Positions 1-12,044 of a stretch of 64,000 nucleotides of DNA are shown piece after piece (positions within the stretch are counted from its first letter, which is position 1; every line of letters begins with the position of its first letter). A model generated the notes under the pieces. It was given only the letters and a program-made list of their open reading frames with translations, made no database searches and was not told the DNA's origin. Both the position numbers and the translations under genes were made by a program. The stretch spans positions 67,581,001 through 67,645,000 of the forward strand of contig CM060842.1 of the NCBI GenBank assembly GCA_030762175.1. The letters are read 5' to 3'. The DNA comes from Metallyticus violacea. Lineage: Eukaryota; Arthropoda; Insecta; Mantodea; Metallyticidae.

Positions 1-1177
1 AAACTGTAAAATTACAGAGATTGCTCCAGTTAAGGGATACATTTTTTTTTATCTGTTTCATGGTGAGATATCCTTTTGCCACTGCTAATGGGCTTGATGT
101 GATGTCCACAGGCCTGGATTATTGCTACACGACAATTTCCACTGTAGAAGGCTGTATCGCATTGTGGAAAGAGAAATGTTAGCTCAAACTTCTATGGGCT
201 AGGCATTTGGTGATTTTGCAAAGATTTATTTAAAGGGTTTCACATGGACTCCAATCTCAACAACTTTCCTGTAGTAGTGGGTGAGGGATAGTTTGGCATT
301 GTGACTGAATGCCTTATCTATGTGGAACCAAACTTTTAAAGTCAAGTCACCATATAAATGAGGATGTTCTTCTGGAAGTAGGCTGCTTTGTATTTCTGTA
401 TAAAGTTTAAATGCCCTTTTTGGTCCATTGAATGGTAGTAAATGTCACTGGTTGGTTTGTATCACCCAAATATACCAAGCTCATCTAGAGAAATCATCCA
501 TTGGCATTGTTCCCTGCCACGTGTCCATTCATTCAATTTTCTTGCATTCCTTGAAACATTCCTTGATCCTCATATATTGCTCTCTCAAGGCATGTCAACA
601 TACTTTATGTCACCTTTTTAACGCCAAATTTTCATGAATTATATGAAAATTGTGCCTTTGGCTGTATCTGCCTGGTTGGTAATTTCTAAAGTGTTGGGGG
701 GTTTTCTTAAGTAGCTGAGTTCTTGACATGAACCATTACTGACTGCCATCATTACTGTTCATCTTGAATGTACTTGCTTTCCTTTTAATTTTTTGCGATT
801 TGGCTTCAGAGGAACCTCCTCTTATACAGTTGAGTAGTAGGACTCACACATTACTTGTTAATGGTGAGGTCCTTCTCTTTGTAGCAGGTTATAACAATTG
901 ATTCACTGTAACTAGCAATACATCCTTGCCACAAATTCACAGCTTTTTATGCCATTTTTCACTAACTCTTGCATGTGACTTTAAGAACAACTCCAGATTC
1001 ACACTGACACTGTCATGAGAATGGACATATATGTATGTCAACATGCATTTCTGCAAAATTTGCAGTGTATTCCTGAATCATAATATATAACACATTGGAG
1101 AACTTTGTACCTTCCATTCAAATTAAGTGTTCATATTTGACTTTATCATGCTTTGCAACCTAAACTCTTAATAATAG
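1..1177. other. Unassigned AT-rich DNA at left edge
   Basis: No open frame here resembles a protein I recognise. Short frames are broken by stops in all six phases. The minus strand of about 60-620 has a somewhat richer codon-like texture, so a decayed coding element is possible, but no motif supports it. Confidence 0.5.
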
Positions 1178-1318
1178 CATTTGCTTCAGAATATCCATGC
1201 AGAATATTTCCACATGTTGCAGCTATATCTGTAAAACAGCAAGACAGAATTCAAATAGGGGTTCCATCATGGCAAGGACCCATGATACCAGTGGACAAAT
1301 GCAGAGTTTTGCATGTTG
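1178..1318 (+). CDS. Candidate internal exon of an unrecognised gene
   Basis: A 141-bp open block is bounded on the left by an AG acceptor (…ataatag) after a loose pyrimidine stretch and on the right by a strong donor (GTTG|gtaagc). The frame enters with two bases and leaves in phase 1. The protein is unusually protein-like for this AT-rich DNA, with the stretch QIGVPSWQGPMIPVDKCRVL and mixed hydrophobic and charged residues. I do not recognise the family. No partner exon in a compatible phase was found with certainty. It could be a real exon of a gene starting left of the window, a decayed element, or chance. Confidence 0.3.
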
Positions 1319-2997
1319 GTAAGCTGCTAATTCTTTGTTCCTACAAACACTTAGGTTAGGCTAGGAAAAAATGTTTTACAAATTTGAATGTTCAATTTTG
1401 TGGTTTTTCATTTATTACTGTAATTTTAGATATGTCAAATATGTCAGATAATGAAAATCATAGAATAACCTGGTTCTAAAGATGATGCTAAGAATAGATA
1501 TGTTAGTATATTGATAGGTTAATATAAAATATCATTGGCCTAGAAGTAAAACTGACTAATCAAATTTTACTAATTTTGAGAAAAAGCAAATTTAAAGTTT
1601 AAACTGTTAAAATAAGAATATGTTCCTATATTTTTCACACTATTTCTTTATAACTTTTATTGTTAGACATCTTTTTTCTTCATTAGAGTTTTGTATTTTA
1701 ACAATTTATACTAACGAAATAATAAATTAGTTTTATCTTGGTTTTGCTTTCTCATATCTCATTCTCTTAATTTTTTAGTTACATTACTGAACAGTTCATC
1801 GCTTGTAGTATTCTGCATAATTTATTTTGTTGATCTTTAAAGTGTTTGAAATTATTGAATCTCAATTCCTTTGTGTTATACATGACTTTATCTTTGTTTC
1901 TATTTCTTGACTTGCTAACTGAAATATATGTAGCCAATCTTGCATTAGATATACTGGAACATTTTTCCTACTTTCTCTTGACTATACACCCTGTCACTTC
2001 TATGTTTGAATGTCCCTTTTACATAAAATTATATTCCAACAATTTAAAATGGAAAGTTTGAAACTTATTTTGTCCACAAACTTATGTAAGATAAGAATGA
2101 TATCTCTTTAATATTTTCTGGCAGTGTTTGGAGACAGTTGAGTGAAGCACTAAATGTTTTGGAGCTGCCTCTCGGACCATTAACATCTGCCCACAGATAG
2201 CAACATCCCCTTATTTTGGGGCAATTATTAATATTAATTAATTGATGCTGGTAGTTTGCAGATACTTTTGTTCTGAGCAAAAATGTTTGAAGAATGCCTT
2301 GTAAATCATAAATTAATAGAACATTTAGCTTTATCTTTAGCCTTACATTGTATGGACTTGTCTCATTTTTCTGTTGAATGTGAATGCATATTCATTTTGT
2401 AATATTTTAATCCACTTTCTAATTTCACCTACTGTGGCTCTTTCATAATTACAGCAAATTGAACTTTGGTCTTTTTGGGTTCAAAAAATAGTAAGTTATA
2501 ATCTTGGCAATATACTTGTATTAATATTGATATAACATTAATATTTTTTTTCATATCACCTACTTTCTTGTAGTTATAACATAGCTGTTGTGTTTGCTAA
2601 AACCTTGCTAACTATAAACTACAGTAAGTTTCAAGTTGCCAACAATAAACAAAAATGAAAAGCTGAATGATTTGCTAGTGCATCAAGGCTATGAGCACCA
2701 GCCCTATGTAGTGGTTAAAATGTGTACATTTGGAATTGATCAGTTTATATACTTATGTTATATGCAAATTTTTAAGAGGTAAAAGTGTCCAACAAATTTT
2801 AGTCAGTTTTACCTTTCAGTGACCAACATCCACTTAGTCAAAATCTCATTTTTGTTAAAAATGGACTTGAGTATTTTTCCTCTAACCCAATGATATGTGT
2901 TTAGAAGCTATATACTCATATGATATCTTCAAAATTGAAAGTGTTTTAATGTTGACATGATTTTAAATTTAAGAAATATTAGCTGTTTATTTTGTTG
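1319..2997. other. Unassigned AT-rich DNA
   Basis: No domain or repeat is recognised. A strong acceptor-like site (ttttctggcag) at about 2,114-2,124 precedes a short open stretch ending at a TAG near 2,196, but its phase does not match the candidate exon at 1,178-1,318. Confidence 0.4.
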
Positions 2998-3000
2998 TTG

Positions 3001-3270
3001 ATTTGATTTGATTTATTTAAGGATGCTTTTTAACATCTCAGGCCATCAGCGGCCCATTCAATTCAGGGCATGAAACAGCAGATAAATTTTTCTCAGAGGG
3101 CTTGAGGTTTTCTTACATGCCGTAAATCTAAGACATGGAACCCACAGCTTTACTTTCCTTCAGAAGGAAGCCATACTTAGGATTTTTACGCCCGAAAAAA
3201 GTCCATTGATCCTGGCCAGGATTGAACCCACGATCTTGGATCTATAAGTCAAGTATGGTTATCACAGATT
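3001..3270 (-). mobile_element. SINE-A copy (tRNA-derived), minus strand
   Basis: This is an old copy of the commonest SINE in the window. Read on the minus strand it has a tRNA-like head with an internal B-box-like GGGTTCAATCC, then the body with the shared ACGCCCGAAAAA-type block, the ACATGCCGTAAAT block and the GGCCTGAGATGTTAAA end. The A/T-rich tail is at the low-coordinate end. Other copies lie at 27.55, 31.7, 39.86, 46.83 and 50.0 kb. It differs from the best copy (39.86 kb) at many positions. Confidence 0.85.
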
Positions 3271-3294
3271 ACTGACTTACCAGCTCTTTACTGA

Positions 3295-3475
3295 CTGCTT
3301 GGTGTGGACTCTCTGGTGTAGTTGTGACTGGATCTCAATCACTTCTGTGTCAGCATCTGGAATAGGAATTTGCTGAATATGTCCAAAAGTGGAATGTCAT
3401 AGTTCATTAGCTTAACTAGTTTTTTAAAATGAAAACTCTTTTCCATGTGGATAGTTCTATCAAAGTATATATTAC
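3295..3475 (-). pseudogene. Penelope-like element, C-terminal fragment
   Basis: The minus strand encodes a decayed version of the block that follows the GIY-YIG endonuclease in the better copies here: LSTWKRVFILKN, then a frame change, then MNYDIPLLDIFSKFL. The better copy at 12.4-12.9 kb reads LSTWEKIFVLKNRKN and FEFPPMDELSNFLL at the same place. Only the last part of the ORF is present, and stops interrupt it. Confidence 0.6.
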
Positions 3476-3611
3476 TTACAACAAAATGGCTTCTTGCTTA
3501 ATTTTGTGATTCTTTTCCCAAAAATATATTTTACTGCTGATTATTCCAGTTGTTATAGCCTCACCTACAGACAGCAGTCAGAATTATTTTGTTAAGGATA
3601 CCGTAAATGCA

Positions 3612-5285
3612 ACTATGTAAAACCCACAAATATGGAGGAAATTATTAAAATAATAACTAGCCTACCAGATAAAAGCTCATCTGGTTGGGATGAAATTAAT
3701 CCTAGACTGTTAAAATACTGTAAAAATGAAATAGCAAAACCCTTGGAACATCTCATAAACTTTTCAATTGAAAAAAGAATATTTCCAGACTGTTTAAAGA
3801 TAAGTATTGTAAGACCTATATTTAAGAAGGGTGACAAAGTTGATATAAATAACTATAGGCCAATGACATTAACATCTGAGATTGGTAAAATTTATGAAAA
3901 AATTCTTTTATCTAGGTTTATAAAATTTTTAATGGTAGAAAGGTTCTCTGTAATTTTCAACATGGATTTAGAAAGGGTTCTCAACCATAACTGCAGTTAG
4001 TGACTATGTTCATCAAGTATTGACTTTATTAGAACAGAATAAAAAGGTAGGCACGGTATATTTTGATTTATCAAAAGCATTTGATAGTGTCAGACACGAT
4101 CTTTTGTTATGTAAGTTGGAATCTTACTGGATCAGAGGAATTTCCCATGAAATATGCTAATCCTACCTTATGCATAGGAAACAAACAACTGAAATTAATA
4201 TTAAAAAAGATGATTACCTGTCTAAAGTAAGGTCTCAATATGGAATAGTAAGATATGGAGTTCCACAAGGTTCCATCTTGGGCCCATTAATGTTTCTAAT
4301 ATATGTGAATGATATTGTACAGTCACGTAATTCTATTATTACTTCTTATACAGATGATACCACAATAAATTCTTGGGGTGAGTGTAATAGGTCTCTAATG
4401 GACACCATCTCTCTGAGTTCAGAACAAATTATAAATACTTCAAAAACAACAATGTTATATGCTATGTGGATAAAACAAAATTTATGAAATTTGATCTATT
4501 TAAAAGTAATGCTCTAGAGGATATATGTATGATTGAAGAAATCTATAAGTTCTTAAGTATATGGATTGAAGTAAATTAACATGGGCAAAGCATATAGATG
4601 TAATATGGCACAAAATAAGTAAATCAACCTATCTATTAAGATTTTTTTTAAAGATGTGTTTGACTCAAATGAGTTAAAAATGATTTATTATGGTATAATA
4701 TGCCCTCATCTACACTATGGTATTGAAGTTTGGGGGGCTGCAGCAAAAGTACATATGGAAAGATTATTTATATTACAGAAAAAATGTATTAGGCTAATTT
4801 CTAAATTGGAATATAAACAGTCGTGTAAGGATGCATTTGTAAAGCATTCCATGCTATCTACTCTCTCTATGTGTATAAGTCTATATTATGCAATGAATCA
4901 AAAAATTTTATAATAAATAATGAGATTCATAGCTATAATACTAGAAATAGTAAAGCTTTTCATAGGTATGCTTATTAATAAACAAATAGTATGTAAGGAT
5001 GTAAATGTAAGAGGTGCCCTTTTTACAATAAATTGCCACCAGAGATTAAATCTGTAGAAAAATCAAAATTTAAGTATCAGTTGAAAAAATACCTTGTAAA
5101 TAGAAGTTTATATTCATTGGATGAACTGAAATCAATTGTAATCTTAACAGTATTTATACGTAAACTATTTTTTAACTCTTGTAAATATGTACTAAAACCT
5201 TGTTCTAAGAATAAGTTATGCTTTGTTACTCTAGTATTTTGACAATGTCTGAAACTTATGTAAATGAGTCTATTGACAGCAATAA

Positions 5286-5286
<1 letters not shown>
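3612..5286 (+). pseudogene. Non-LTR retrotransposon (LINE) reverse transcriptase, decayed
   Basis: The frames at 3,632-4,000, about 3,957-4,150, 4,170-4,487, 4,656-4,913 and 5,033-5,242 give successive parts of one reverse transcriptase. Visible motifs in order are SSSGWDEINPRLLKYC (finger), IVRPIFKKGDKVDINNYRPM, YFDLSKAFDSVRHDLLL with the first catalytic Asp, [20 protein letters not shown], and the YTDDTT active-site box (family form F/YxDD). HYGIEVWGAA and LQKKCIRLI follow in the C-terminal region. Motif style fits the jockey/CR1-like group. The endonuclease half is absent, so the copy is 5'-truncated, and several frameshifts and stops make it inactive. It ends in an ATT/GTT microsatellite tail. 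A second copy of the C-terminal part lies at 54.4-55.3 kb. Confidence 0.9.
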
Positions 5287-5334
<48 letters not shown>

Positions 5335-5356
5335 GTCGTTGTTGTTGTTGTTGATT
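5287..5356 (+). repeat. (ATT)n(GTT)n tail of the LINE
   Basis: About 16 ATT units run into several GTT units directly after the LINE 3' end. The same compound order is at the end of the LINE copy near 55,262-55,292, so the tail probably belongs to the element's 3' terminus. Confidence 0.85.
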
Positions 5357-5479
5357 CTAAAACATTCTTTCTTCCTGGTTTCCAAATTTCTCATAGTCTT
5401 TCCTTTGTATTTAAATTACAGTCTGAGTATTCTATTGAATATGTGCCTGACTTCTTCTGTGATGCTGTCTTTTAATAAA

Positions 5480-5589
5480 GAACCTAAATATAATGTTATA
5501 AATGTATTTTAGGTTCTTCATTAAAAGATAACATACTTTTAGGTTCTACATTAAAAGACAGTATACCACCAGAGAAGAAATTCAGACAC

Positions 5590-5635
<46 letters not shown>

Positions 5636-5880
5636 CAACAACAATAACAATAATAATAACAATACTAATTCATTTAAAATACATAGGATAACTAAGAGAA
5701 ATTTGAAAACCAGGAAAAACATTTTTTAGTAATATCTGGTTAAAACATTTGAAAAAATCAGCAGTAGGAGTACATTTTTGGGAACACAAGCACAACATTG
5801 AGCAAGAAACCAATTTAATAAAAGAAATACCTACTCCAGTAGAACTTATATACATGTAGAAAAATTTTCATTTTAATAAA
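5480..5880 (+). pseudogene. Penelope-like element, C-terminal fragment
   Basis: Plus-strand remnants align with the endonuclease region of the copy at 12.4 kb: LGSTLKDSIPPEKK (compare LGCTVKDSIPPEQK), KRNLKTRK, and SAVGVHFWEHKHNIEQETN followed by PTPVEL. An AAT/AAC microsatellite interrupts it at about 5,591-5,665. The ribozyme-like terminal motif follows at 6,026. Confidence 0.75.
5591..5665 (+). repeat. (AAT)n(AAC)n microsatellite
   Basis: About 13 AAT units followed by AAC and mixed AAT/AAC units, inside the Penelope remnant. The motif is the complement of the LINE tail 250 bp upstream. Confidence 0.9.
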
Positions 5881-6025
5881 TTGAGATAAGTTAATGAATT
5901 TTTACATTCCCTTTTGTATGAATTAAGTAAACTTCTGTTCTAGGCATAGATACCAAAAGAGAAGAAATTCAGATTCAGTCATGACCACATAAGACTGCCA
6001 TAAAGTTATGAAGTAGTCAATAAAC

Positions 6026-6062
6026 AGCTGAAAATGGGAACGAAGGTTCCTGAAACTAGTAG
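6026..6062 (+). ncRNA. Hammerhead-like motif, degenerate
   Basis: CTGAAAA, a GGGAAC/GTTCCT hairpin, then GAAACTAGTA. Position 8 of the core is A instead of G, so this copy is probably inactive. It is in the expected place just after the Penelope ORF remnant. Confidence 0.45.
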
Positions 6063-6349
6063 TGTAACTAATAAAGCATGGCCCCCCACAAATATTTTTT
6101 TCTGGGTTTTCTTTTCATATTTGTTCATGTCAAAAGGTGCTGTAGTGCTGTGTTAACAACATATCTTTTGTGTCAAAAGCAGCAGCAGCAACAACAACAA
6201 TAATAATAACAATAAAAATAATTACAACAGGCTTACCTCACCATTTTGCAAAGCATCGTTGCTTTGTCAATAGGAATTCAGTTCCACTTTCTTGATGTCA
6301 ATATTCCTGCTTTCTTCATTTCCAATGGAGAGTACAGATAATGAACTCA

Positions 6350-8660
6350 TTCTCATTTGCAACATTGTACTATGCAGGTTTTTATTAGTTTTAGGTTAAT
6401 GAATGAGTGCTCAGCTGTTACTGTAGTGACAAGTAAAGTGAGGAAAAGTTGTAGAACTGTGTACAAATCAGGAACACTGCTGGTAATAGCAGGATTTTCA
6501 ACAATTATTAATTCAACCAATTCCTTTATTGTTAAAAGTTTACGAATCTCTTCCATCATAATGGATCAAAAACTAATTAATTGCTGAGGAAAAGTAGGAA
6601 ATAACTCTGTGGCATAATATTTACAAAGTGTGTTAGCTTTTTCAATTGTTTCCTTTTCAGTTAATGTGCTGAATTTTGATGGCTGGAGCAGCCAGAATTT
6701 AGCTGAGATGGCATTCATGCTTTCAAAACATACCTTAAGCTGCTGAATTATGATGTCCAGGTAACCATTAAAAGCAAATACTTGGAACCTCTCTTCTGTA
6801 TTTGTTTGTTAACTACCAATTCATCAAAGGACTTCTTAATTTGGTGTTGCGGCATTGTTTTGAAAACAGGGTCTATATGAGATTGCCTTTGCTTCCTTTA
6901 AAACATGCTCAAAAATTGCTGCCTTGACTCCATCATAATATTTTAACAATGTATATATTGTAAATATTTTGAAACAATATTGGTCTACTTGAATACTTTA
7001 CACTAGAAAACAAGTATAACTACAAACTGAAAGGAAGTGAGATCTTTTTTCAATGCAAGAGCTGCATTTTTTAAGAAGATTTGTTTGAGATCAGAAGTGT
7101 ATTCTCAAAATATACTTCAGCAAAAACCCACTTTTCAAGTATCAAATTACAAAGACCATCTCATATGACAGAATTTTTTAAGTATGCATTTGCTTTTACC
7201 ATTATCCAGTGCACTATTTAATTCCTACCATCACAATAAAATTGCACTAAAAACATATAAACTTGCTACGCAGTTGTGTAAAAGTCCCTTAATTTTGAAA
7301 TATCACTAATGGAATCATTCAGAACTAAATTTAAATTATGACCCACACAGTGTGCATAATCAGAGGTTGATATCTACCTTTAAAATGTGTTTGCAGACCA
7401 TGATATTTTCCACTCATATTAGTTGCACCATCATCCATTTGCTGCGATTCTTGATAAGATACAATTTATTGTGTTCCAGTATCTTAAGGATTTCCTTTTC
7501 AAATGATTTTCCAGTTTGCTTACAAATGTTATAGAAATCAATAAAAGATTCAAAAATATTTATGATTTTTCTAGTTCTATTGTAACATATCGAATGATTA
7601 CACTTAACTGATCATCTTTATTTGCATCCTGAGTTGCATCTAATAAGATGGGGAAAAAAAATGAACATGCTTAACATTTTTTATAATAGATTTTAATACT
7701 TCGTGAGACAAGAGTGAAATTAGCTCATTTTGTATTTGGGGGCTTAAATATTTGGTTCTACTTTTCTCATTATCAATGTGGGCTTTTAATGATTGGTCAC
7801 ATATAGCAAGTAGTTGAATAAGACTTAAAAATTCTCTCTGTTATGAGACATAGGTCTTTCATCATGACCACAGAAAGGTATATTACCATGAGCCAGTGTT
7901 AATATTACATTCAATATCCGTGACAGCATGTCAATTACTTTAATGCTTTCTTCCTTGAAAAATTGTTACATTAAACAGGATGTAAAATGAATGGCTAAGA
8001 TTTCATACTTTTTTATCTTTCCTCTCTCTATTATCTGCAAATTGTACCATATACTATGCATCTGCAAAATTATTATTGCTTTAGTCATTGAAGAGACAAT
8101 ACTCATGACACTCATGACAATACTCCACATTTAGAATTGGTGAGTAGCATAACCAAAATATTGTATTGCTTGTCCAGTTTTGGTTTTAACTTTCTAATTA
8201 TATGAACTGAAAGACTATTTGTTATGGGTCTTTCGGAAAAAAACCTTCAGGTTGATGGGGCTCTGAATTAACAATTTTCATTTTAAGTCATTATTTAAGT
8301 GACCATGATCAGTGTCAATTAAATGTATCACACTGCCAGTATGGGAATACCTATCAGTTCAAACATTTTGTGTGGAAACATTCTCAGATTCATTTATTAT
8401 ATTGCAACTTATGTCTTCAAATGAAACATATTCACTGTAACACCTGCTACCATCAGCACTAGGAATAGACTCACTTTTACCTTTAAAAAACAAATTTGTT
8501 CAATTTCCTGACCATTTCTTTCCTTTCAGAACTAACTGCTGCTTTTGAGGATCACTTAAATATTTAGATTTATTTAAACTTATGTTTTCCTAATTCTCTG
8601 AGTGCATTATTCATTGGCACCTTTCATGTCACTCAAGAAGAAGCTGATTTTTGTGACTCT
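6350..8660 (-). pseudogene. hAT transposase (DUF4371/ZMYM1-like), decayed
   Basis: Read on the minus strand, the region carries the order of a hAT-type transposase. Near 8.6 kb is a weakly preserved N-terminal block (ESHKNQLLL). At about 7,330-7,460 is DDGATNMSGKYHGLQ, then, in another frame, HNLNLVLNDS; this is the DUF4371 signature containing a catalytic Asp. At 6,353-6,559 is the C-terminal dimerisation domain, with TTVTAEHSFINLKLIKT (family TxxxERSFSxLKxIK). Stops and frameshifts separate the blocks, so it is a fossil. Length, about 2.3 kb, fits one intact ORF of this family. I did not find terminal inverted repeats. It could also be a host-domesticated ZMYM1-like relative, but the disruptions argue against function. 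Confidence 0.8.
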
Positions 8661-10588
8661 CACAATTTCTTTGCATGCCAGTTGTTCACTCTCATAGCTG
8701 TTCTTGTGTATACATATTAAAGAAAACTAACAAAAAGAACGTAAACTTCATATAATTATAATGTATATATTACATTTAATTTAGAGATTAATTTAATCTC
8801 ACCATTATATAAAATTTATATTAAAAACAATTATAAAAATAACATTATTATACAAGTTCCAAACATAGACATCATTTTTGCATATGCAAGTTTAGTTCGT
8901 GTGAGACGAGGGTGGAAAGAGCTGAACATGTGCTAAAGAAGTAGGGTGGGGGGCAAGTTTAACATTGTGTCATTAGAAATAAATAAATTACAATTTGAGA
9001 AGTGATTATTAAAGAAACAAAATTATATAATAATACTGTAAACAGTATACCTTTGGAATGCATGAATGAAATATGTTATAAAATCAAAATAATGTCTTCA
9101 TGTAGGCCTATATTATAGAATGAATTTCTGTAAACCCCCCCCCCCCCCCACATTATGTGTTAGTTGCACTCCTGCTCTAAATTTAAAAACGTTTAAATGA
9201 AGTGCATGCCAACATCTGAACACATTCAGTTTTGAAGATAGTGATGGGTTGTTTAGAAATTAGTTTTGCAAAAGAAAACTAAGTCAAGTTTTAACTGTTT
9301 TGAATAAAATAAAAAAAAAAATATTTTATTTTATAATGTAAGTTAAAGCTTTCTTCAAATTTTTAGTGTTGCTGGCTTTGTTCGAGATTCTCCTGAGAAT
9401 ATATGTCTTGGCTGTAAGTAATACTATGTGATTGATTTTATTGTGGAAAAAAGTTTGCAATGTTTGAATCTGTGGTATTCTTATAAACTCACTCACTCTA
9501 ACAGTTCTCTTCTTAGCTTGATTGTACTCAAAATAATGGTACTTGGCAATAATGAGCCATTTCCTTTCTTTATGTGCATAATGCATTGTCTCAAATAAGA
9601 TTGTTGATCTTTTTTATACCTTGGGCCACCAACTAGAGTAGTCAACGATAATGTATGTGTCTACAAGAGTGCAATTGCTGGAGACTTCTTTAAAGCAATG
9701 ACAATAAGTTCTCATAAATTTCTCTTACAGTATAAATCCTGTCATATTTTCTGATGGGGTGCTTTAAGATGTAAAGTTTTGATCACAAGGATTATAAGAA
9801 TGTTCACGCAAAGGGAACTGCTTGCCTGTTTTGAACTTGCAGTAGCTATTAGCACAAGACAGACTTTTGACAGTGTAATAATAAAACTCATACTTGGTAT
9901 TAGTTGCTGGTATATTTCAGTTGGTACAGTTTATGCATCTTTCTAACAGAAAGCTCTGATGATAGATATGAGCAATCATCAGATGTATAATGAGCCTCTT
10001 TGACATGGAGTGAATGAACTGATATGCTCATTGAAATACCAACAAAATCAGGTAGAGTTAACATGGCAGACCATTTTAATCACTTTCAGATTAACTAAGT
10101 CATTTCTTGTAGTTTTTGCCAACATTAACTTCTCAAAAAGCTGATAATACATGCTGTCAATTTTTCAACAGCCTTGCACATTTACTTACAGGATGTTAAA
10201 AAGTACCCAAGTCACTGACTAAGAACCTTTTTGACACTCAGTGGAAAAACAAGGTAGTTGTAACACTATGTTATGATGCTTGCAGTAGATGCCTTTTTAT
10301 ACTTAAATGGGCAGTTTAGTGCCTTTGATTCCTTTTAACAATCACCCATTCAGTTGGACACTAGACTAGGAACTGTATGGTGGCAAAGGATAATAAAACT
10401 TTGCTGAAAGCCAAAAAACACCATGCCTGTTAAGTGAAAGCTACATCTAATAAAGGAACGAGTTCACTGATTTTATTCCAGTGACAAGAACACTATTAGG
10501 AAGTTAAAGAAGTTTTTCCAATTTTTCCAATTACTTACTAATATTGTAATTGTAAAATTAAAAGAAGTTAGGAACAGTGAAGTTGTTA
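8661..10588. other. Unassigned DNA with a C homopolymer
   Basis: No gene or known repeat is recognised. A run of about 15 C is at 9,135-9,149, unusual in such AT-rich DNA. A short frame at 9,326-9,586 (minus) shows no motif. A small imperfect palindrome containing TCTGATGAT lies near 9,953-9,985. Confidence 0.5.
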
Positions 10589-10648
10589 AATATACAAATG
10601 AGTCAGTATTAGGTGACACTAAAACTTCACTAACTGATTAATTCTTCA

Positions 10649-10683
10649 GAACATGTTTCAAGAGCGTGCGCTCTCATCTTCAG
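10649..10683 (-). ncRNA. Hammerhead-like ribozyme motif
   Basis: CTGAAGA, then a hairpin with arms GAGAGC/GCTCTT, then GAAACATGTT. A15-U16 and C-G form a two-pair stem III with loop AT. The first three bases on each side of stem I pair (CAG before the core, CTG after the cut site). Confidence 0.6.
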
Positions 10684-10916
10684 CTGGGTACTGACTAATG
10701 CTGGCAGGTGACATGGTGACCTCTGGTGGTTCCATTAGATAATGGAACAGGAAGTCCATTGGTGGAATGGCAAAGTTCATAACTCTATGTTTATTTTTTA
10801 AAATATAATTCTTTTCCCAAATTGCCAATTCCTTGAGATTGGTGGTAGCTTTTAACAGTTTGGTTTCTCCTGCTAGGTGGTGATCGTAAGTCCAAAAGTA
10901 CCCAGTCAGTACCCAG

Positions 10917-10951
10917 CTAAGGATGAGAGTGAATGCTCTTGAAACATGTTC
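10917..10951 (+). ncRNA. Hammerhead-like motif, mutated core
   Basis: The inverted partner of the motif at 10,649. The core reads CTAAGGA instead of CTGANGA, while the GAGAG/CTCTT hairpin and GAAACATGTT are kept. Confidence 0.45.
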
Positions 10952-11012
10952 TGAAGAATTAATCAGTTAGTGAAGTTTTAGTGTCACCTAATACTAACTC
11001 ATTTGTATACTT

Positions 11013-12044
11013 ACTGGTGATGACACGAGATTTGAGGATTTGTGATCTGTCATGAACTTGTATTTTATTTTATCTGAATTATTAAAATTACTTTTTTTAA
11101 TACATATTTCATTGTTCAAGATTTAATAGAAAATTTCAATTGGCTTAGAGAGCTTTGTAAAGAATATATGTTTATCAGAAGAGTGTACAAAAATATGTTC
11201 ACTTGTAGGAGTGTTTTAGCAGCAAAAATTACTTTACTTATATGCACACAGAAATATACCAATGTTTTCATTAAACTTCATAATTCTGCAGTGCATAATC
11301 TACCATTTTAGTAGTGGAGTAGGTGTATCTTAATTGTTACATAATTCTATATATATGTATATACATTGCAAACATATTTTATGCATGGGTCATAGACCAT
11401 ACATGCTTAAGTATAATAGACAATTAGATAGAGGAACAAATAATAATACAAATAAAACAATATTAATAATAATAAATAACTAAAAATGGGAAGAATGATA
11501 TTTGCAGATATATGAATGTAAACATGCTATATTATTTATAATTACACTATTTATTGTGTTGGAACCAGAAAATAAATTGCTTTGCACACTTTGGCTAGGA
11601 AAATGCCCATATTCAACCAATTATGTGGTTCACAAACAGGTCCTAGCATGCCAATGGACCTCCAATTGCCTTAAAAAGTTTTCAGGAAACATCATTTTTC
11701 TCAAGTATTCCCAGTGAGTACATATGGCCAGAATATGTATCCTTTCTTCATCCCCTCCACAAAATTAATGTAACCAATATAAGTGTGGATTATGATCCTG
11801 AAAAGTCATTACATCTTATACCATGGATTACCATAAATTTTGAAATGCAGGACTTTTCATAACAAAGAGGACAAATTTAAAAATTTCAAAACATCTTACC
11901 TTATGATTGTATAGATAATATTGTAGCAGTGTTGGTTCAGGATGATACTTGTCCACAAAACTCATTTTTGAGAATAATTGCAATACGTATGCTCTTGCAA
12001 TAATCATTTGTACAATTCTTCACAATTCATGTGTTTGAAATAGT
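11013..12044. other. Unassigned AT-rich DNA
   Basis: No gene or recognised repeat. A short frame at 11,502-11,717 (plus) has no domain. Confidence 0.5.

Larger units (their letters stand above)
10590..11012. mobile_element. Penelope-like remnant framed by inverted terminal copies
   Basis: About 110-bp inverted arms (10,592-10,702 and 10,897-11,009) face each other around a 195-bp core. The core on the minus strand is a Penelope C-terminal fragment: KLLKATTNLKELAIWEKNYILK, split by a stop from neighbouring blocks, and NFAIPPMDFLFHYLMEPPEV. Each arm holds a hammerhead-like motif directed outward. This fits a 5'-truncated Penelope with inverted terminal repeats. Confidence 0.75.

Noticed and set aside
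2125..2196. Terminal exon after a strong acceptor (ttttctggcag), reading WRQLSEALNVLELPLGPLTS
   Set aside because: Its open frame needs phase 2, while the only upstream candidate exon (1,178-1,318) leaves in phase 1. No family is recognised.
5077..5394. Asn-rich and Ile/Leu-rich frames across the ATT microsatellite
   Set aside because: They are translations of the triplet repeat at the LINE tail.
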